Shown: positions 1 to 8,704 of the stretch, in pieces | How positions within the stretch are numbered: the first letter of the stretch is position 1 | How the letters are laid out: each line of letters starts with the position of its first letter | NCBI GenBank assembly: GCA_020634395.1 | Contig: JACKBU010000002.1 | Location: forward strand, 270,017 to 334,016 | Source: Ardenticatenaceae bacterium | Lineage (GTDB): Bacteria; Chloroflexota; Anaerolineae; Promineifilales; Promineifilaceae | Direction: 5' to 3' | Length of the DNA: 64,000 nt | The notes under the pieces: generated by a model | Database searches by the model: none | Told to the model about the DNA's origin: nothing | Seen by the model: only the letters and a program-made list of their open reading frames with translations | Position numbers and translations under genes: made by a program

Positions 1-421
1 AAAACTTCAGGGCAATGACTTGTTGCTGATCCGGCGTGAGCTGCCGCATAGACCGGCGTACCCGGTCCGCGGCGATGTGCAGTTCGGCCAGATGCACAGG
101 ATCATCATCGGCGGCCACAAACTGCTCCAGCAGGGGCAGGTGGTGGCGATGCTGCTGGCGGCGGTAGTAGTCGACGATGGTGTTGTGGGCTACCCGATAT
201 AACCAGGCCTGGAGATATTGGTCCGGGCCATTGCCTTTTTGTAACGATTGTAAAAAACGATGAAACACTTCGGCTGTCAGATCGCGGGCCGTTTCCTGGC
301 TGTCTACCTGCCGATAGACGTAGCGATAGAGCGGCGGCTGGAAGGCATCATAGATCGCCGCCAGCGCCTGCCGGTTGCCCCGTTTTGCCTGCTGCAGCAG
401 TGCGTCGTAGTCGTTGGCCAT
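1..421 (-). CDS. ECF-type RNA polymerase sigma factor (partial, C-terminus off the window)
   Basis: The reverse strand reads open from an ATG at 421 to the window edge (140 codons). It begins MANDYDALLQQAKRG and contains a sigma region 2-like stretch (YDAFQPPLYRYVYRQV, then WLYRVAHNTIVDYYRR around residues 85-105) and the start of region 4 (MRQLTPDQQQVIALKF). This order is that of extracytoplasmic-function sigma-70 factors, which direct core RNA polymerase to stress or envelope promoters. The rest of region 4 lies beyond base 1. No anti-sigma gene is visible upstream; one could lie off the window. The divergent neighbour is a membrane-bound S8 protease, but a functional link is only inference. 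Confidence 0.85.
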   Translation of the reverse strand, partial: MANDYDALLQQAKRGNRQALAAIYDAFQPPLYRYVYRQVDSQETARDLTAEVFHRFLQSLQKGNGPDQYLQAWLYRVAHNTIVDYYRRQQHRHHLPLLEQFVAADDDPVHLAELHIAADRVRRSMRQLTPDQQQVIALKF

Positions 422-596
422 GTTGGCTGATTCCTGTAACACTGTAGACGCATGGAGAGCAAAAAGGATACGGCCGTTACTTCGTTTCTGGAGCGGCTCC
501 CCATGACGAAGATTACATTGTCCACAGTATAACCGGAAAAACGGCCGTATAGCCAGCAATCTAGGCGATACCCGGCCTTTGTGGTAAAACGGCCGT

Positions 597-3077
597 ATGG
601 AAACTTCTATACAAGCCTCCGAACTTGAGCCCGAAAAGGGAAAGTGGCCGGGCCGCCTGATGGCCCTGCTGGTGTTTGGCGCGATTGGGTTGCTTTCATT
701 TTGGCTGCAGGCGCGAGCCTGGCTGGCCCCCGGCTTTGGCGGCGTCCCCTCCGATACGCAGGCTCTAACCGATACGCTGCTCCAGGTGATCTTGTTAGGG
801 GTACCCCTGCTTGTGCTGGCCTGGCGCTGGCCTCACCCCCGTTACCGGGCTATGTTCCAGACCTGGTTGTGGGGCTGCGGCCTGCTGCTGGCGCTGGGCT
901 GGGCGCGTATCGTGCCGCCGGCGCAAAGCCAACTGGCTCTGTGGCTGCAGTTAGCCGGGGCGCTCGTCTGGCTGGCGATCGTTTATGGGGTTTTGTGGCG
1001 CAACCGGCTGCCGGCGGCGAACTGGTCTGCGCTGCCGCTGGCCGTCGGGTTGACGGCCGTTACCCTTTACCCCTGGTTGGGATGGGGCGCACTGGGTTCG
1101 CCGCTGGACGTGCTGCTAGGTTTGCTGCTGGCAACGGCCGTCGGCACGGCCGTCAGCCTCATCGTCGGACGTTTCTGGCTGGATTCACTAAATGATTTGT
1201 CGCGCGGCGCACGCCACGACGCGCTCACCGGAGGTTTCGTCATTGGCGTGCTCCTGCTCATCGTTGCCAGCAGCCTGAGCCTGAACGGGGCGCAGCTGGC
1301 GCTGATGATTGGTCTGCCATCTTTGGGCTGGCTGGCGGCCGGCGTGGCTGGCTGGGGACAGGCAAAGGCTTCGACCGCCAATTGGCCAGCCGTAGCGGGG
1401 GTGGTAGCCCTGGGAACGGCCGTACCCCTATGGTTTATAGACACAGACGCCATGAGCCTCATCGCCACCGATTCCATTCTGGCTTACTCGATGCTGGCCG
1501 CCCTGGTTTCGCTGGGAATGGCCTGGCTGTTGGGCGCACTCCTGGTGCTGGCGGCCGGGCGTGGCCAGACGTTTTATCAGGGTCCGGTAGGGTGGGGGAT
1601 AACGGCCGTGGCCCTGATTCTTGGCGGGGTCATTTACGCCCAGGGCGGCCAGACTGGTTTCCACGGCGACACCCTTTTCGTGGTATTACGCGAACAGGCG
1701 GACGTTTCGGCCGCCGCCGAGATGGATGACTATGACGCGCGCCGCCAGTTCGTCTACGATACGCTGGTGGCTCACGCCGACAATACGCAGGCCGATTTGC
1801 GCGCCAGCCTGGACCGGCTGGGCATCGCCTACACGCCCTACTACCTGGTAAATGGCCTGGAAGTCGCCGGGGGTTGGCCAATCAAATTGTGGCTATCCAC
1901 CCGGCCGGAGGTAGACCGGATTTTGCCGAATCCGGTGCTGCGTCCCCCGCAAGGCATGTCGCTGGCGCTGCCGGCTACCGGCAGTCGTCCAGAAACGCCG
2001 CAGTGGAACCTGACGAGCATTGGCGCGACGGCCGTGGTTCAGGATTTGGGCATCACCGGGGCCGGTATCATCGTCGGCCAGTCCGACTCTGGGGCCCAGT
2101 GGGACCATCCCGAACTGCTGGCTTCTTATCGCGGCCGTGACGGCGACCACAACTACAACTGGTATGATCCCTGGAACCACACCGATGCGCCCGTGGATCC
2201 CGGCGGGCATGGGACGCATACCCTGGGCTCCATCGTCGGGGAGACGGTGGGCGTGGCTCCCGGCGCAACGTGGTACGCCTGCGCTAACCTGCCGCGCAAC
2301 GTCGGCAGCCCGGCGCGGTACCTGGATTGTATGCAGTTTATGCTGGCTCCCTTTCCTCTGGATGGCGATCCGCTGCGGGATGGCGATCCGCTGCGATCGG
2401 CCAACGTGCTAAACAATTCCTGGGGCTGTCCCCAGGCCTTCGAGGGCTGCGATCCCGATTCGCTGCGCCCGGCGGTGACGGCGCTGCGAGCGGCGGGTAT
2501 TTTTGTTGTGGCCTCGGCGGGCAATGAGGGACCGGCGTGCGGCACCATCGCTGCGCCGCCGGCCTTGTACGACGCCGCTTTTTCGGTAGGCGCTGTTGAT
2601 GAAGCCGGGAATCTGGCCTCTTTCAGCAGCCGTGGCCCGGTGACCGCCGATGGCAGCGGGCGTACCAAACCGGATATTGTGGCGCCCGGTGTCCAGGTGT
2701 TGTCTTCGCTGCCGGGCAATGGATATGGGCTGTCGGATGGCACGTCGATGGCCGGACCGCATGTCGCCGGAGTGGTGGCCTTGATGTGGTCGGCCAATCC
2801 GGAGCTGATTGGTGATATTGAGCGGACGGAGGAGATTTTGCAGACCACGGCCACGCCGTTCGATGGCCAGGTGGGCACCTCACTCCTGGCCGATGTGGTG
2901 GCGCAGTTTGAAGATGCTGGCATGGACCTGCCGGTGCAAGCTCCGACGGAAGATGCTACCGGTCTGGGGGCGTGTTACCGCGAAGGGGACAGTGTGCCCA
3001 ATGATCTGACGGGATATGGCACTGTAAATGCGTATGGGGCGGTTGAGATGGCTTTAAACGGCCGTTCTGTGCCATAA
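597..3077 (+). CDS. Subtilisin-like (S8) serine protease with a polytopic membrane N-terminus
   Basis: 826 residues. The C-terminal half carries the S8 triad: Asp497 in GQSDSGAQWDHPEL, His538 in GGHGTHTLGSIVG and Ser717 in DGTSMAGPHVAGV; the oxyanion Asn is in VVASAGNEGP. The first ~350 residues hold roughly ten hydrophobic segments with short loops and no Sec-type signal. Residues ~370-470 (FVVLREQADVSAAAEM, then DNTQADLRASLDRLG) resemble an I9-like propeptide. Known S8 proteases are usually secreted; here the protease domain would be tethered, probably on the outer face. The start is the first ATG after a short gap and has no strong ribosome binding site. The gene lies divergent to the sigma factor. 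Confidence 0.88.
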   Translation: METSIQASELEPEKGKWPGRLMALLVFGAIGLLSFWLQARAWLAPGFGGVPSDTQALTDTLLQVILLGVPLLVLAWRWPHPRYRAMFQTWLWGCGLLLALGWARIVPPAQSQLALWLQLAGALVWLAIVYGVLWRNRLPAANWSALPLAVGLTAVTLYPWLGWGALGSPLDVLLGLLLATAVGTAVSLIVGRFWLDSLNDLSRGARHDALTGGFVIGVLLLIVASSLSLNGAQLALMIGLPSLGWLAAGVAGWGQAKASTANWPAVAGVVALGTAVPLWFIDTDAMSLIATDSILAYSMLAALVSLGMAWLLGALLVLAAGRGQTFYQGPVGWGITAVALILGGVIYAQGGQTGFHGDTLFVVLREQADVSAAAEMDDYDARRQFVYDTLVAHADNTQADLRASLDRLGIAYTPYYLVNGLEVAGGWPIKLWLSTRPEVDRILPNPVLRPPQGMSLALPATGSRPETPQWNLTSIGATAVVQDLGITGAGIIVGQSDSGAQWDHPELLASYRGRDGDHNYNWYDPWNHTDAPVDPGGHGTHTLGSIVGETVGVAPGATWYACANLPRNVGSPARYLDCMQFMLAPFPLDGDPLRDGDPLRSANVLNNSWGCPQAFEGCDPDSLRPAVTALRAAGIFVVASAGNEGPACGTIAAPPALYDAAFSVGAVDEAGNLASFSSRGPVTADGSGRTKPDIVAPGVQVLSSLPGNGYGLSDGTSMAGPHVAGVVALMWSANPELIGDIERTEEILQTTATPFDGQVGTSLLADVVAQFEDAGMDLPVQAPTEDATGLGACYREGDSVPNDLTGYGTVNAYGAVEMALNGRSVP

Positions 3078-3209
3078 TAGGGTAGATCTTGGGGATATTG
3101 CTTCCATGCCCTCAACACCACTACTTGCAAAGATAATCCCTGGAAAACTCTTTGACCAGCTAAGCGTATAGTTGGTTACTTACAATCTTTGGCCTGAAGG
3201 AGGCAAGCG

Positions 3210-3464
3210 ATGGGTATTTTGAGTTGGATTATTTTTGGAGCACTGGCCGGTTGGGTGGCCAGCATGATTGTTGGCCGAAACGATCAGATGGGCTGCCTGG
3301 CGAACATTGTGGTAGGTATCATTGGCGCTGTCATCGGAGGCTGGATTATGAGCATCTTCGGTGGCTCTGGCGTTACCGGTTTCAATATCACCAGCTTTAT
3401 TGTGGCCGTTATTGGCGCGGTGGTCTTGTTAGCCATTCTGAATTTGATTTTGGGCCGGCGCTAA
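3210..3464 (+). CDS. GlsB/YeaQ/YmgE-family small stress membrane protein
   Basis: 84 residues with three hydrophobic segments: MGILSWIIFGALAGWVASMI, then the NIVVGIIGAVIGGWIM region, then FIVAVIGAVVLLAILNLILG. The Gly-rich helices and the IIFGALAGW start are typical of the transglycosylase-associated protein family (PF04226), linked to general stress, but the biochemical role is unknown. A strong GGAGGC ribosome binding site sits about 7 bases before the ATG. The gene stands alone and is followed by a bidirectional hairpin terminator. Confidence 0.85.
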   Translation: MGILSWIIFGALAGWVASMIVGRNDQMGCLANIVVGIIGAVIGGWIMSIFGGSGVTGFNITSFIVAVIGAVVLLAILNLILGRR

Positions 3465-3486
3465 GTAAAAGAAACATTGCAGCAGC

Positions 3487-3527
3487 AAAAAAAAGCGGGA
3501 GCGGGCACAGACCCCTCCCGCTTTTTT
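3487..3527. terminator. Bidirectional intrinsic terminator
   Basis: A run of A (3487-3494) precedes GCGGGAG (3495-3501), a 13-base loop, CTCCCGC (3515-3521) and six T. It lies between the convergent stress-protein and rhodanese genes and can serve both strands. Confidence 0.85.
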
Positions 3528-3541
3528 ATTACCAGGAAGTT

Positions 3542-3985
3542 CTATTTTTCAACGGGCAGCCCGGCTTGCTGCCAGGCCACGATGCCACCTTCCATATTGT
3601 GGACGTTTGTGTAGCCGTTCTGACGCAGGAAGTCGGCGGCCTGGCCGCTGCGGTTGCCGCTGCGGCAGGTCATGATGACCGTTTTGTCGGTGGGGATTTC
3701 GTTGAGGCGGTTGGGCAGGTCACCCAGGGGGATGAGCGTAACGCCGGGAATATGGCCTTCGTCGTACTCGAACTGTTCGCGTACGTCAAAGAGGACCACG
3801 TCTTCCCGGTCCTTCACCTGGGCCACAGTTTGCGGATCAATGGTGTCAGGCAAATTAAGCTCGGCATCGGCGGCCGCAACCGGCGCTGTTGGCGACACGG
3901 CCGTATCGGTGCTGCCCCCGCAGGCGGCCAGAGCCAGCAGCAGAACCAGTACCACACCTAAAAGCCAGAGATATTTGTGTTTCAT
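3542..3985 (-). CDS. Rhodanese-domain lipoprotein
   Basis: 147 residues. It has a signal peptide with lipobox LALAAC (Cys22), a short linker, then a single rhodanese domain (~48-147). The active-site loop is TCRSGNRSG with Cys107, and LFDVREQFEYDEGHIPGV is the conserved CH2A-type segment. It probably transfers or binds sulfane sulfur at the outer membrane face or cell surface. It neighbours a thiol-redox gene pair on the opposite strand, which fits a shared sulfur/redox theme (inference). The start ATG has an AAGGAG site on the reverse strand. Confidence 0.9.
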   Translation of the reverse strand: MKHKYLWLLGVVLVLLLALAACGGSTDTAVSPTAPVAAADAELNLPDTIDPQTVAQVKDREDVVLFDVREQFEYDEGHIPGVTLIPLGDLPNRLNEIPTDKTVIMTCRSGNRSGQAADFLRQNGYTNVHNMEGGIVAWQQAGLPVEK

Positions 3986-4250
3986 TGGGGTAACTCCTTA
4001 ACGATTCAAAAATTCACCCTCTCTTTTACCATAGAATGGGGATGATTGTGAAATTCCTTACATAACCATTACACAGCTCTTACCGGCTGTTTATATGGGA
4101 GGGGTATGCTTGTCTTGTTATTGTTCACAGCAAAGGTGTTGGGGTGTTCAGGTGTTTATGTGTGAGTGTGAGAAGATGCCTGAACATCTGGACATGACAA
4201 AATCAATCGTAACGGCCGTGTGTAAACGGCCGTATCCCAAGGAGAATCAC

Positions 4251-4904
4251 ATGTCTTTGTTACAAGAAGCCGACCGGAACCACCTGATCAATGAATTTCA
4301 AGCGCTCACCGAACCGGTGAAACTGGTCATGTTCACCCAAGAAATGGAATGCCAATACTGCCGCGAAACCCGCATGATCAGCGAGGAAGTCGCTGAGCTT
4401 TCCGACCAAATATCCGTCGAAATCTACGACTTTGTGCGCGACCAGGAAATTGCCGAAGCGTACAACATCGATAAAATCCCGGCCATTGCCATCGTGCGCG
4501 GCGGCCAGAAACCCAAAGATTACGGCATACGCTTTTACGGCATCCCCTCCGGCTACGAGTTCAGCTCACTCATCGAAAACATTATGATGGTCTCTCGGGG
4601 CGAGTCGGGCCTGACTGCTGAAACCAAAGCCTGGGCTGCCAGTTTGCAGGAGCCGGTTCATTTGCAAGTATTTGTTACACCAACCTGTCCTTACTGCCCA
4701 CAGGCCGTTATTATGGCCCACCAACTGGCTATGGAAAGTGACCTTATCACTGCCGACATGGTAGAAGCCATCGAATTCCCACAGCTTTCCAACAAATACC
4801 ACGTCCACGGTGTTCCACGAACGGTCATCAACGAAACGACCCACATGGAAGGGGCGGCACCGGAACCAATTCTTCTGTCCAAACTGCAGGAAGCCGTCGC
4901 CTAA
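4251..4904 (+). CDS. Protein disulfide oxidoreductase (tandem glutaredoxin-like)
   Basis: 217 residues from the ATG at 4251, chosen because AAGGAG lies directly before it. Upstream in-frame codons give no family similarity. It has two thioredoxin folds, each with a CxxC: Cys34-Gln-Tyr-Cys37 in the first half and Cys146-Pro-Tyr-Cys149 in the second. Such two-unit PDOs are known from thermophiles and Chloroflexota, act in cytoplasmic disulfide exchange, and are reduced by a TrxB-like flavoprotein. That flavoprotein is encoded 60 bases downstream, so the two probably form a redox couple. Two ACGGCCGT octamers (4211-4234) lie just before the gene. Confidence 0.9.
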   Translation: MSLLQEADRNHLINEFQALTEPVKLVMFTQEMECQYCRETRMISEEVAELSDQISVEIYDFVRDQEIAEAYNIDKIPAIAIVRGGQKPKDYGIRFYGIPSGYEFSSLIENIMMVSRGESGLTAETKAWAASLQEPVHLQVFVTPTCPYCPQAVIMAHQLAMESDLITADMVEAIEFPQLSNKYHVHGVPRTVINETTHMEGAAPEPILLSKLQEAVA

Positions 4905-4914
4905 ACGGGTAAGA

Positions 4915-4941
4915 CCCCAAGGGTTTCAAAAACCCTTGGGG
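4915..4941. repeat. Hairpin repeat, CCCCAAGGGTTT type
   Basis: An inverted repeat, CCCCAAGGGTTT then a short spacer then its complement, lies between the PDO and TrxB genes with no T-run. A near-identical hairpin occurs at 8656-8689 between two transporter genes, so this is a dispersed intergenic element rather than a classical terminator. Confidence 0.7.
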
Positions 4942-4964
4942 CCTTGCTCTGAGGAGATAAGCGT

Positions 4965-5960
4965 ATGTCTTTTGATCTTAATCTTGGATTAGGTATGTCC
5001 AATTTGGGCGGCGGCGAGGATAACAACTACGACGTCGTCATCATTGGCGGAGGGCCGGCCGGCACATCGGCGGCCATCTACACGGCGCGCGCCGATTTGC
5101 GCACGCTGGTTATCGACAAAGGGCTGACGGCCGGAGCGCTGGGCATCACCGGCAAAATCAGCAATTATCCCGGCGTGCCTGGTCCGGTGACTGGCGCTGA
5201 GCTGGTGGAAATCATGCGCCAGCAGGCGGAGTCGTTTGGCGCCAAATTCCTCACCGATAAGGTGGTAGGAGTAGACATTCACGGCGCGCGTAAAATGGTG
5301 ATGGCCGGAACCGGCGCGTTTTACACCAAAGTCATCATCCTGGCGACCGGCTCGATGGGACGCACCAGTGCGGTCAAAGGGGAAGAGGAGTTTTTGGGAC
5401 GGGGCGTAAGCTACTGCGCTACCTGTGATGGAGCTTTTTTCCGCGACCAAACGGTGGCCGTGATCGGCAACAACGACGAGGCTTTAGAGGAGGCATTGTT
5501 CTTGACAAAGTTCGCGGACAAAATTCATCTGATCGTGCCGACGCCAGAGCTAAAGGCCCGCGAAGCACTGGCCGCCGAGGCCACAGACCATCCGAAGATT
5601 GCCGTGCAGCTGGGCACGCGTCTGAAGGAGATTGTGGGCAACGGGCAGGTGGCCGGGGTGCGGGTGCATCCGCGCGGCGGCGGCGAGCAGACCCTGCCGG
5701 TGACCGGCGCGTTTGTCTATTTGCAAGGCGGCAAGCCGATCACCGATTACCTGATGGAGCAGTTGGAAACACAGCCAAATGGCTGTCTGGTGGTGGACCA
5801 CGAAATGCAAACGACTGTGCCGGGGGTGTTTGCCGTGGGCGATTTGCTATGCACGCACGTTAAGCAGGCCGTGATTGCCGCCGCCGATGGGGTGATTGCG
5901 GCGGTAGCGGCCGATAAGTACATTCACGGCCGTAAAGCCGTACAGACCGACTGGAAGTAA
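4965..5960 (+). CDS. Thioredoxin reductase-like FAD/NAD(P)H oxidoreductase
   Basis: 331 residues. The FAD-binding motif VVIIGGGPAGTSAAIYTARA (~25-44), the redox pair SYCATCDGAFF (Cys151, Cys154) and the C-terminal GVFAVGDLL motif (second FAD contact) define the TrxB family. It likely passes electrons from NAD(P)H to the PDO encoded just upstream, since no classical thioredoxin gene is seen here. The second dinucleotide site reads VAVIGNNDEALEEALFL rather than GxGxxA/G, so cofactor preference cannot be assigned. The start ATG follows GAGGAGATAAGCGT. A short extra N-terminus (MSFDLNLGLG...) precedes the Rossmann fold. Confidence 0.88.
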   Translation: MSFDLNLGLGMSNLGGGEDNNYDVVIIGGGPAGTSAAIYTARADLRTLVIDKGLTAGALGITGKISNYPGVPGPVTGAELVEIMRQQAESFGAKFLTDKVVGVDIHGARKMVMAGTGAFYTKVIILATGSMGRTSAVKGEEEFLGRGVSYCATCDGAFFRDQTVAVIGNNDEALEEALFLTKFADKIHLIVPTPELKAREALAAEATDHPKIAVQLGTRLKEIVGNGQVAGVRVHPRGGGEQTLPVTGAFVYLQGGKPITDYLMEQLETQPNGCLVVDHEMQTTVPGVFAVGDLLCTHVKQAVIAAADGVIAAVAADKYIHGRKAVQTDWK

Positions 5961-5990
5961 GATCGGCTGAGGTGGTAATAAGCCCATGGT

Positions 5991-6030
5991 GCGTGATGCG
6001 TGAAATATCTCCACGCATCACGCATCACGC
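5991..6030. repeat. CGCATCA repeat hairpin between convergent genes
   Basis: GCGTGATGCGTG (5991-6002) pairs with CACGCATCACGC (6012-6023), followed by another CGCATCACGC unit. It overlaps the stop of the minus-strand gene at 6018 and could act as a two-way terminator. A longer array of the same unit occurs at 20471-20523. Confidence 0.7.
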
Positions 6031-6623
6031 CTCAGCAGGGAGTGCTGTACGGCCGTTACCCCCACCAGCGCCACCCAGGCCATGCTGCCCAGCACAAAAG
6101 GCAAGATGGTAGTTACGCTGACGAACAGGACCAGAGCAGATACGGCCGTGATCCCCAGCGCCGCCAGTGGATTCAACAGCAAAAACCGGCCGCAGTTCGC
6201 ATAGGTGTTACGCATCGAGTGATCTGTCTGCGCCAGCCAGAACGGCCAGTACACCAGATTCAGCCCCAGCCAGGTTGTTAAAACCAGCAGCCAGACCAGG
6301 CGCAGCGCGGTCCAGAAGAGGCCTGGCGTGTCCCAATAAGTGAACAAATTAAACAGGGCCAGCCCGACAACCAGTCCGTTGACCAGCGCCCACTTCCAGG
6401 CCGGCCAAAACAGTTGTTTGGCGGCCTGCCAGGCGTCACGGCCGTTCCACCACTGGTTGTCGCTGGACTGGCGCATCAGAGCATAGAGCACGGCCGTCGC
6501 TGGCGGCCCCGGCAGCACCAAAAGCTGGCAGATAAACCAGACCAGAGCCAACGGGAGAACGGCCGTCCATTCATACCACCAGCGCGCGCTTGCTTGCCGA
6601 AAAACGGCCGTTAATCGAATCAT
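6018..6623 (-). CDS. YesL-like (DUF624-type) membrane protein of a sugar transport operon
   Basis: 201 residues from the ATG at 6623, chosen because GAGGA sits 9 bases upstream. A longer in-frame reading would overlap the permease gene. Five to six hydrophobic segments are visible (for example VLPLALVWFICQLLVLPGPP and LRLVWLLVLTTWLGLNLVYW). The motif ATAVLYALMRQSSDNQWW near the first helices and the setting behind two sugar permeases resemble DUF624/YesL proteins, which accompany carbohydrate ABC operons but have no settled biochemical role. The identification is from pattern and context, not alignment. It is the last gene of the transporter operon. Confidence 0.6.
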   Translation of the reverse strand: MIRLTAVFRQASARWWYEWTAVLPLALVWFICQLLVLPGPPATAVLYALMRQSSDNQWWNGRDAWQAAKQLFWPAWKWALVNGLVVGLALFNLFTYWDTPGLFWTALRLVWLLVLTTWLGLNLVYWPFWLAQTDHSMRNTYANCGRFLLLNPLAALGITAVSALVLFVSVTTILPFVLGSMAWVALVGVTAVQHSLLRRDA

Positions 6624-6696
6624 CCAGGGCAATCCTCGCAGTCCAACTGCCAACCTACTAATAAACCAACCTAACAACCCACACCCACTACAACCC

Positions 6697-7575
6697 TTAC
6701 CCCTTAATCCCGCTGTAACTGATCCCCTCGATAAAGTAGCGCTGAAAAACGAAAAAGACAATCGCCATGGGCAGCGTCGTCAGCATCGAACCGGCCATCA
6801 GCGAGTTCCACTGCAAATTTTGCCCCATGCCGCCGCGCAGCAGGGCCAACCCCAGCGGCAGCGTGAACAACTGCTGGTTCACCGTGATCACAATCAGCGG
6901 GTGCATAAAATCGTTCCACGCTCCCTGAAAGCTGAAAATGATCAGCGCCACCAGCGCCGGTTTGGCCGTGGGCAGCACCACCCGGAAGAAAATTTGCAGC
7001 GGGGAGGCGCCGTCAATACGCGCCGCCTCCTCCAGTTCGCGTGGTACGGATTCAAAAAATTGTTTCATCAAGAAGATGCTAAACGCCGTAATCAGTTTGG
7101 GCATGATCAGCCCGGCGTACGTATCCACAAAACCCAGCGCCTTCAGCACAATGAACATGGGGATCAGCAGGACGATGCCCGGAATCATCATCGTGCCCAG
7201 GATACCCAGGAAAACGGCTTTGCTGCCCGGAAAGCGGATGCGCGCCAGGGCGTAGCCGCCCAGGCTGGCAAAGAGCAAGTTGCCCAGGGTGATAGACACA
7301 GCGACCAGGGCGCTGTTTAACGTCCAGCGCGGCACATTAAAGGTTAGCAACCGCTGGTAACCTTCCAGGGTCACTACCTGCGGAATCAGGCTGACAGGGT
7401 TCTGGTTGATTTCTGGCAGGGTTTTAAAGCTGGTAGCGATAGCCAGCAAAAATGGATAGATGAAGGTCAGCGCCAGCAGGAATAGAATGCCGTAAGACAG
7501 CACTTTTTTCACGGTGGCCCAACTGACACGGCCGTTTACGTTGCTCTGCGGGATAGATTCGCTAATCGTAGTCAT
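6697..7575 (-). CDS. Sugar ABC transporter permease (MalG/CUT1 type)
   Basis: 292 residues with six hydrophobic segments. The EAA loop reads EEAARIDGASPLQIFFRVVLP (Glu-Ala-Ala to Gly-Ala spacing typical of CUT1 permeases) and would dock on a cytoplasmic ATPase. N-terminal hydrophobic segment SYGILFLLALTFIYPFLLAI fits MalG-like proteins. A strong GGAGGAG site precedes the ATG at 7575. It lies 19 bases after the partner permease. No ATP-binding subunit gene occurs here, so a shared MsiK-like ATPase encoded elsewhere is likely. Confidence 0.93.
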   Translation of the reverse strand: MTTISESIPQSNVNGRVSWATVKKVLSYGILFLLALTFIYPFLLAIATSFKTLPEINQNPVSLIPQVVTLEGYQRLLTFNVPRWTLNSALVAVSITLGNLLFASLGGYALARIRFPGSKAVFLGILGTMMIPGIVLLIPMFIVLKALGFVDTYAGLIMPKLITAFSIFLMKQFFESVPRELEEAARIDGASPLQIFFRVVLPTAKPALVALIIFSFQGAWNDFMHPLIVITVNQQLFTLPLGLALLRGGMGQNLQWNSLMAGSMLTTLPMAIVFFVFQRYFIEGISYSGIKG

Positions 7576-7594
7576 AGTCCGCTCCTCCGTGGCT

Positions 7595-8638
7595 CTAAAC
7601 GGCCGCTTCGCTGCCGGTTATACGGCGCTGGATCATCGTCAGCGCAAAGATGATGATAAACAGCAAAATGGCAATCGCCGCGCCCAACCCCATCTGGCTG
7701 TTGTTAAAACCATTGCGATATACCAGATAAGCAATCGTCAACGTCGTCTTGGCCGGCCCGCCGCTGCTCATCACATAGATCTGGTCGAATACCTGATAGG
7801 TGCCAATCAGACCCAGCGTTACCACAAAAAACATCGTCGGCCGCAGCATGGGCAGGGTGATACGGCGAAACTGCGACCAGGCTGACGCCCCATCGATTTG
7901 CGCCGCTTCGTAGACAAAATTGGGAATGTCTTGCAAAGCTGCCAGAAAAATGATCATCATCGTGCCGATGGTCGTCCAGGTGTTCATGATCATGATGCCC
8001 GTCAGAGCCACACTGGGGCCGCTGATCCAGCTCCATAGAGGCACACCAAACAGGCTGGTTTGAGTCAGGAAATCTGGCGCGGTCTGGATGGTCAGCCCAA
8101 ACCAACTGAGGGCAATGTGGATCAGGCCGCGCGGGTCGGCCATCCAGGCGATAGGCTCCCAGGCGCCAAAGGTTAGCGTGCTCAATATCTGGTTCACCAA
8201 ACCGCTTTTCTGGTAGAAAAACAAGAACATCAGGCTAATGGCCACCGACGAAGTGATCGACGGAAAGTAGTAGGTGGTCCGAAAAAAGCTCTTGAAGCGC
8301 AAAAGCGATTGGTTCACCACTACGGCCAGCAGCAGCGAGATGATCGTTTGCATGGGAACGACGCCCAGCGCAAAGTAGGTCGTGTTTTTCAGGGCGGTGA
8401 AGAAGTCGGTTTGCCGGATGCCGGGCTGGGTCAGGATGGTTTTATAATTATCCAACCCGATAAAGGTTGCCTCGGCGGGCGGGCTGATGCCGTTCCAATC
8501 CGTCATACTAAAGTAAACGGCCGCAATGATCGGTATGATGACGAACACAGAAAAAATCAGAATGGTGGGGGTCATGAAAAGCCAGCCGGCAACAGCGTTT
8601 TGCCGATCTTCGCCGCGAATACCTGTTGCTACAGTCAT
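7595..8638 (-). CDS. Sugar ABC transporter permease (MalF/CUT1 type)
   Basis: 347 residues from the ATG at 8638, preferred over an upstream TTG because AGGAGGC lies 5 bases before it. Six or more membrane spans are visible. The EAA loop reads YEAAQIDGASAWSQFRRITLP. N-terminal WLFMTPTILIFSVFVIIPII is characteristic of MalF/UgpA-type permeases. It forms the inner-membrane heterodimer with the next gene and sits downstream of the binding-protein gene, separated by a hairpin repeat that may lower distal expression. Confidence 0.93.
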   Translation of the reverse strand: MTVATGIRGEDRQNAVAGWLFMTPTILIFSVFVIIPIIAAVYFSMTDWNGISPPAEATFIGLDNYKTILTQPGIRQTDFFTALKNTTYFALGVVPMQTIISLLLAVVVNQSLLRFKSFFRTTYYFPSITSSVAISLMFLFFYQKSGLVNQILSTLTFGAWEPIAWMADPRGLIHIALSWFGLTIQTAPDFLTQTSLFGVPLWSWISGPSVALTGIMIMNTWTTIGTMMIIFLAALQDIPNFVYEAAQIDGASAWSQFRRITLPMLRPTMFFVVTLGLIGTYQVFDQIYVMSSGGPAKTTLTIAYLVYRNGFNNSQMGLGAAIAILLFIIIFALTMIQRRITGSEAAV

Positions 8639-8655
8639 ATACAGCCTCCTAGGCA

Positions 8656-8689
8656 AGACCCTAAGGGTTCCGGAAAACCCTTAGGGTCT
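8656..8689. repeat. Hairpin repeat between binding-protein and permease genes
   Basis: AGACCCTAAGGGTT and its complement (8676-8689) flank a 6-base loop. It is the sister of the hairpin at 4915-4941. Its position after the solute-binding gene resembles the mRNA-stabilising hairpins that raise binding-protein levels over permeases in other sugar operons (inference). Confidence 0.7.
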
Positions 8690-8704
8690 GTATGACTCAG
8701 TTTA

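Noticed and set aside
4095..4250. Longer N-terminus for the PDO
   Set aside because: The added 52 residues have no similarity pattern and run through repeat DNA. AAGGAG directly before 4251 marks the start.
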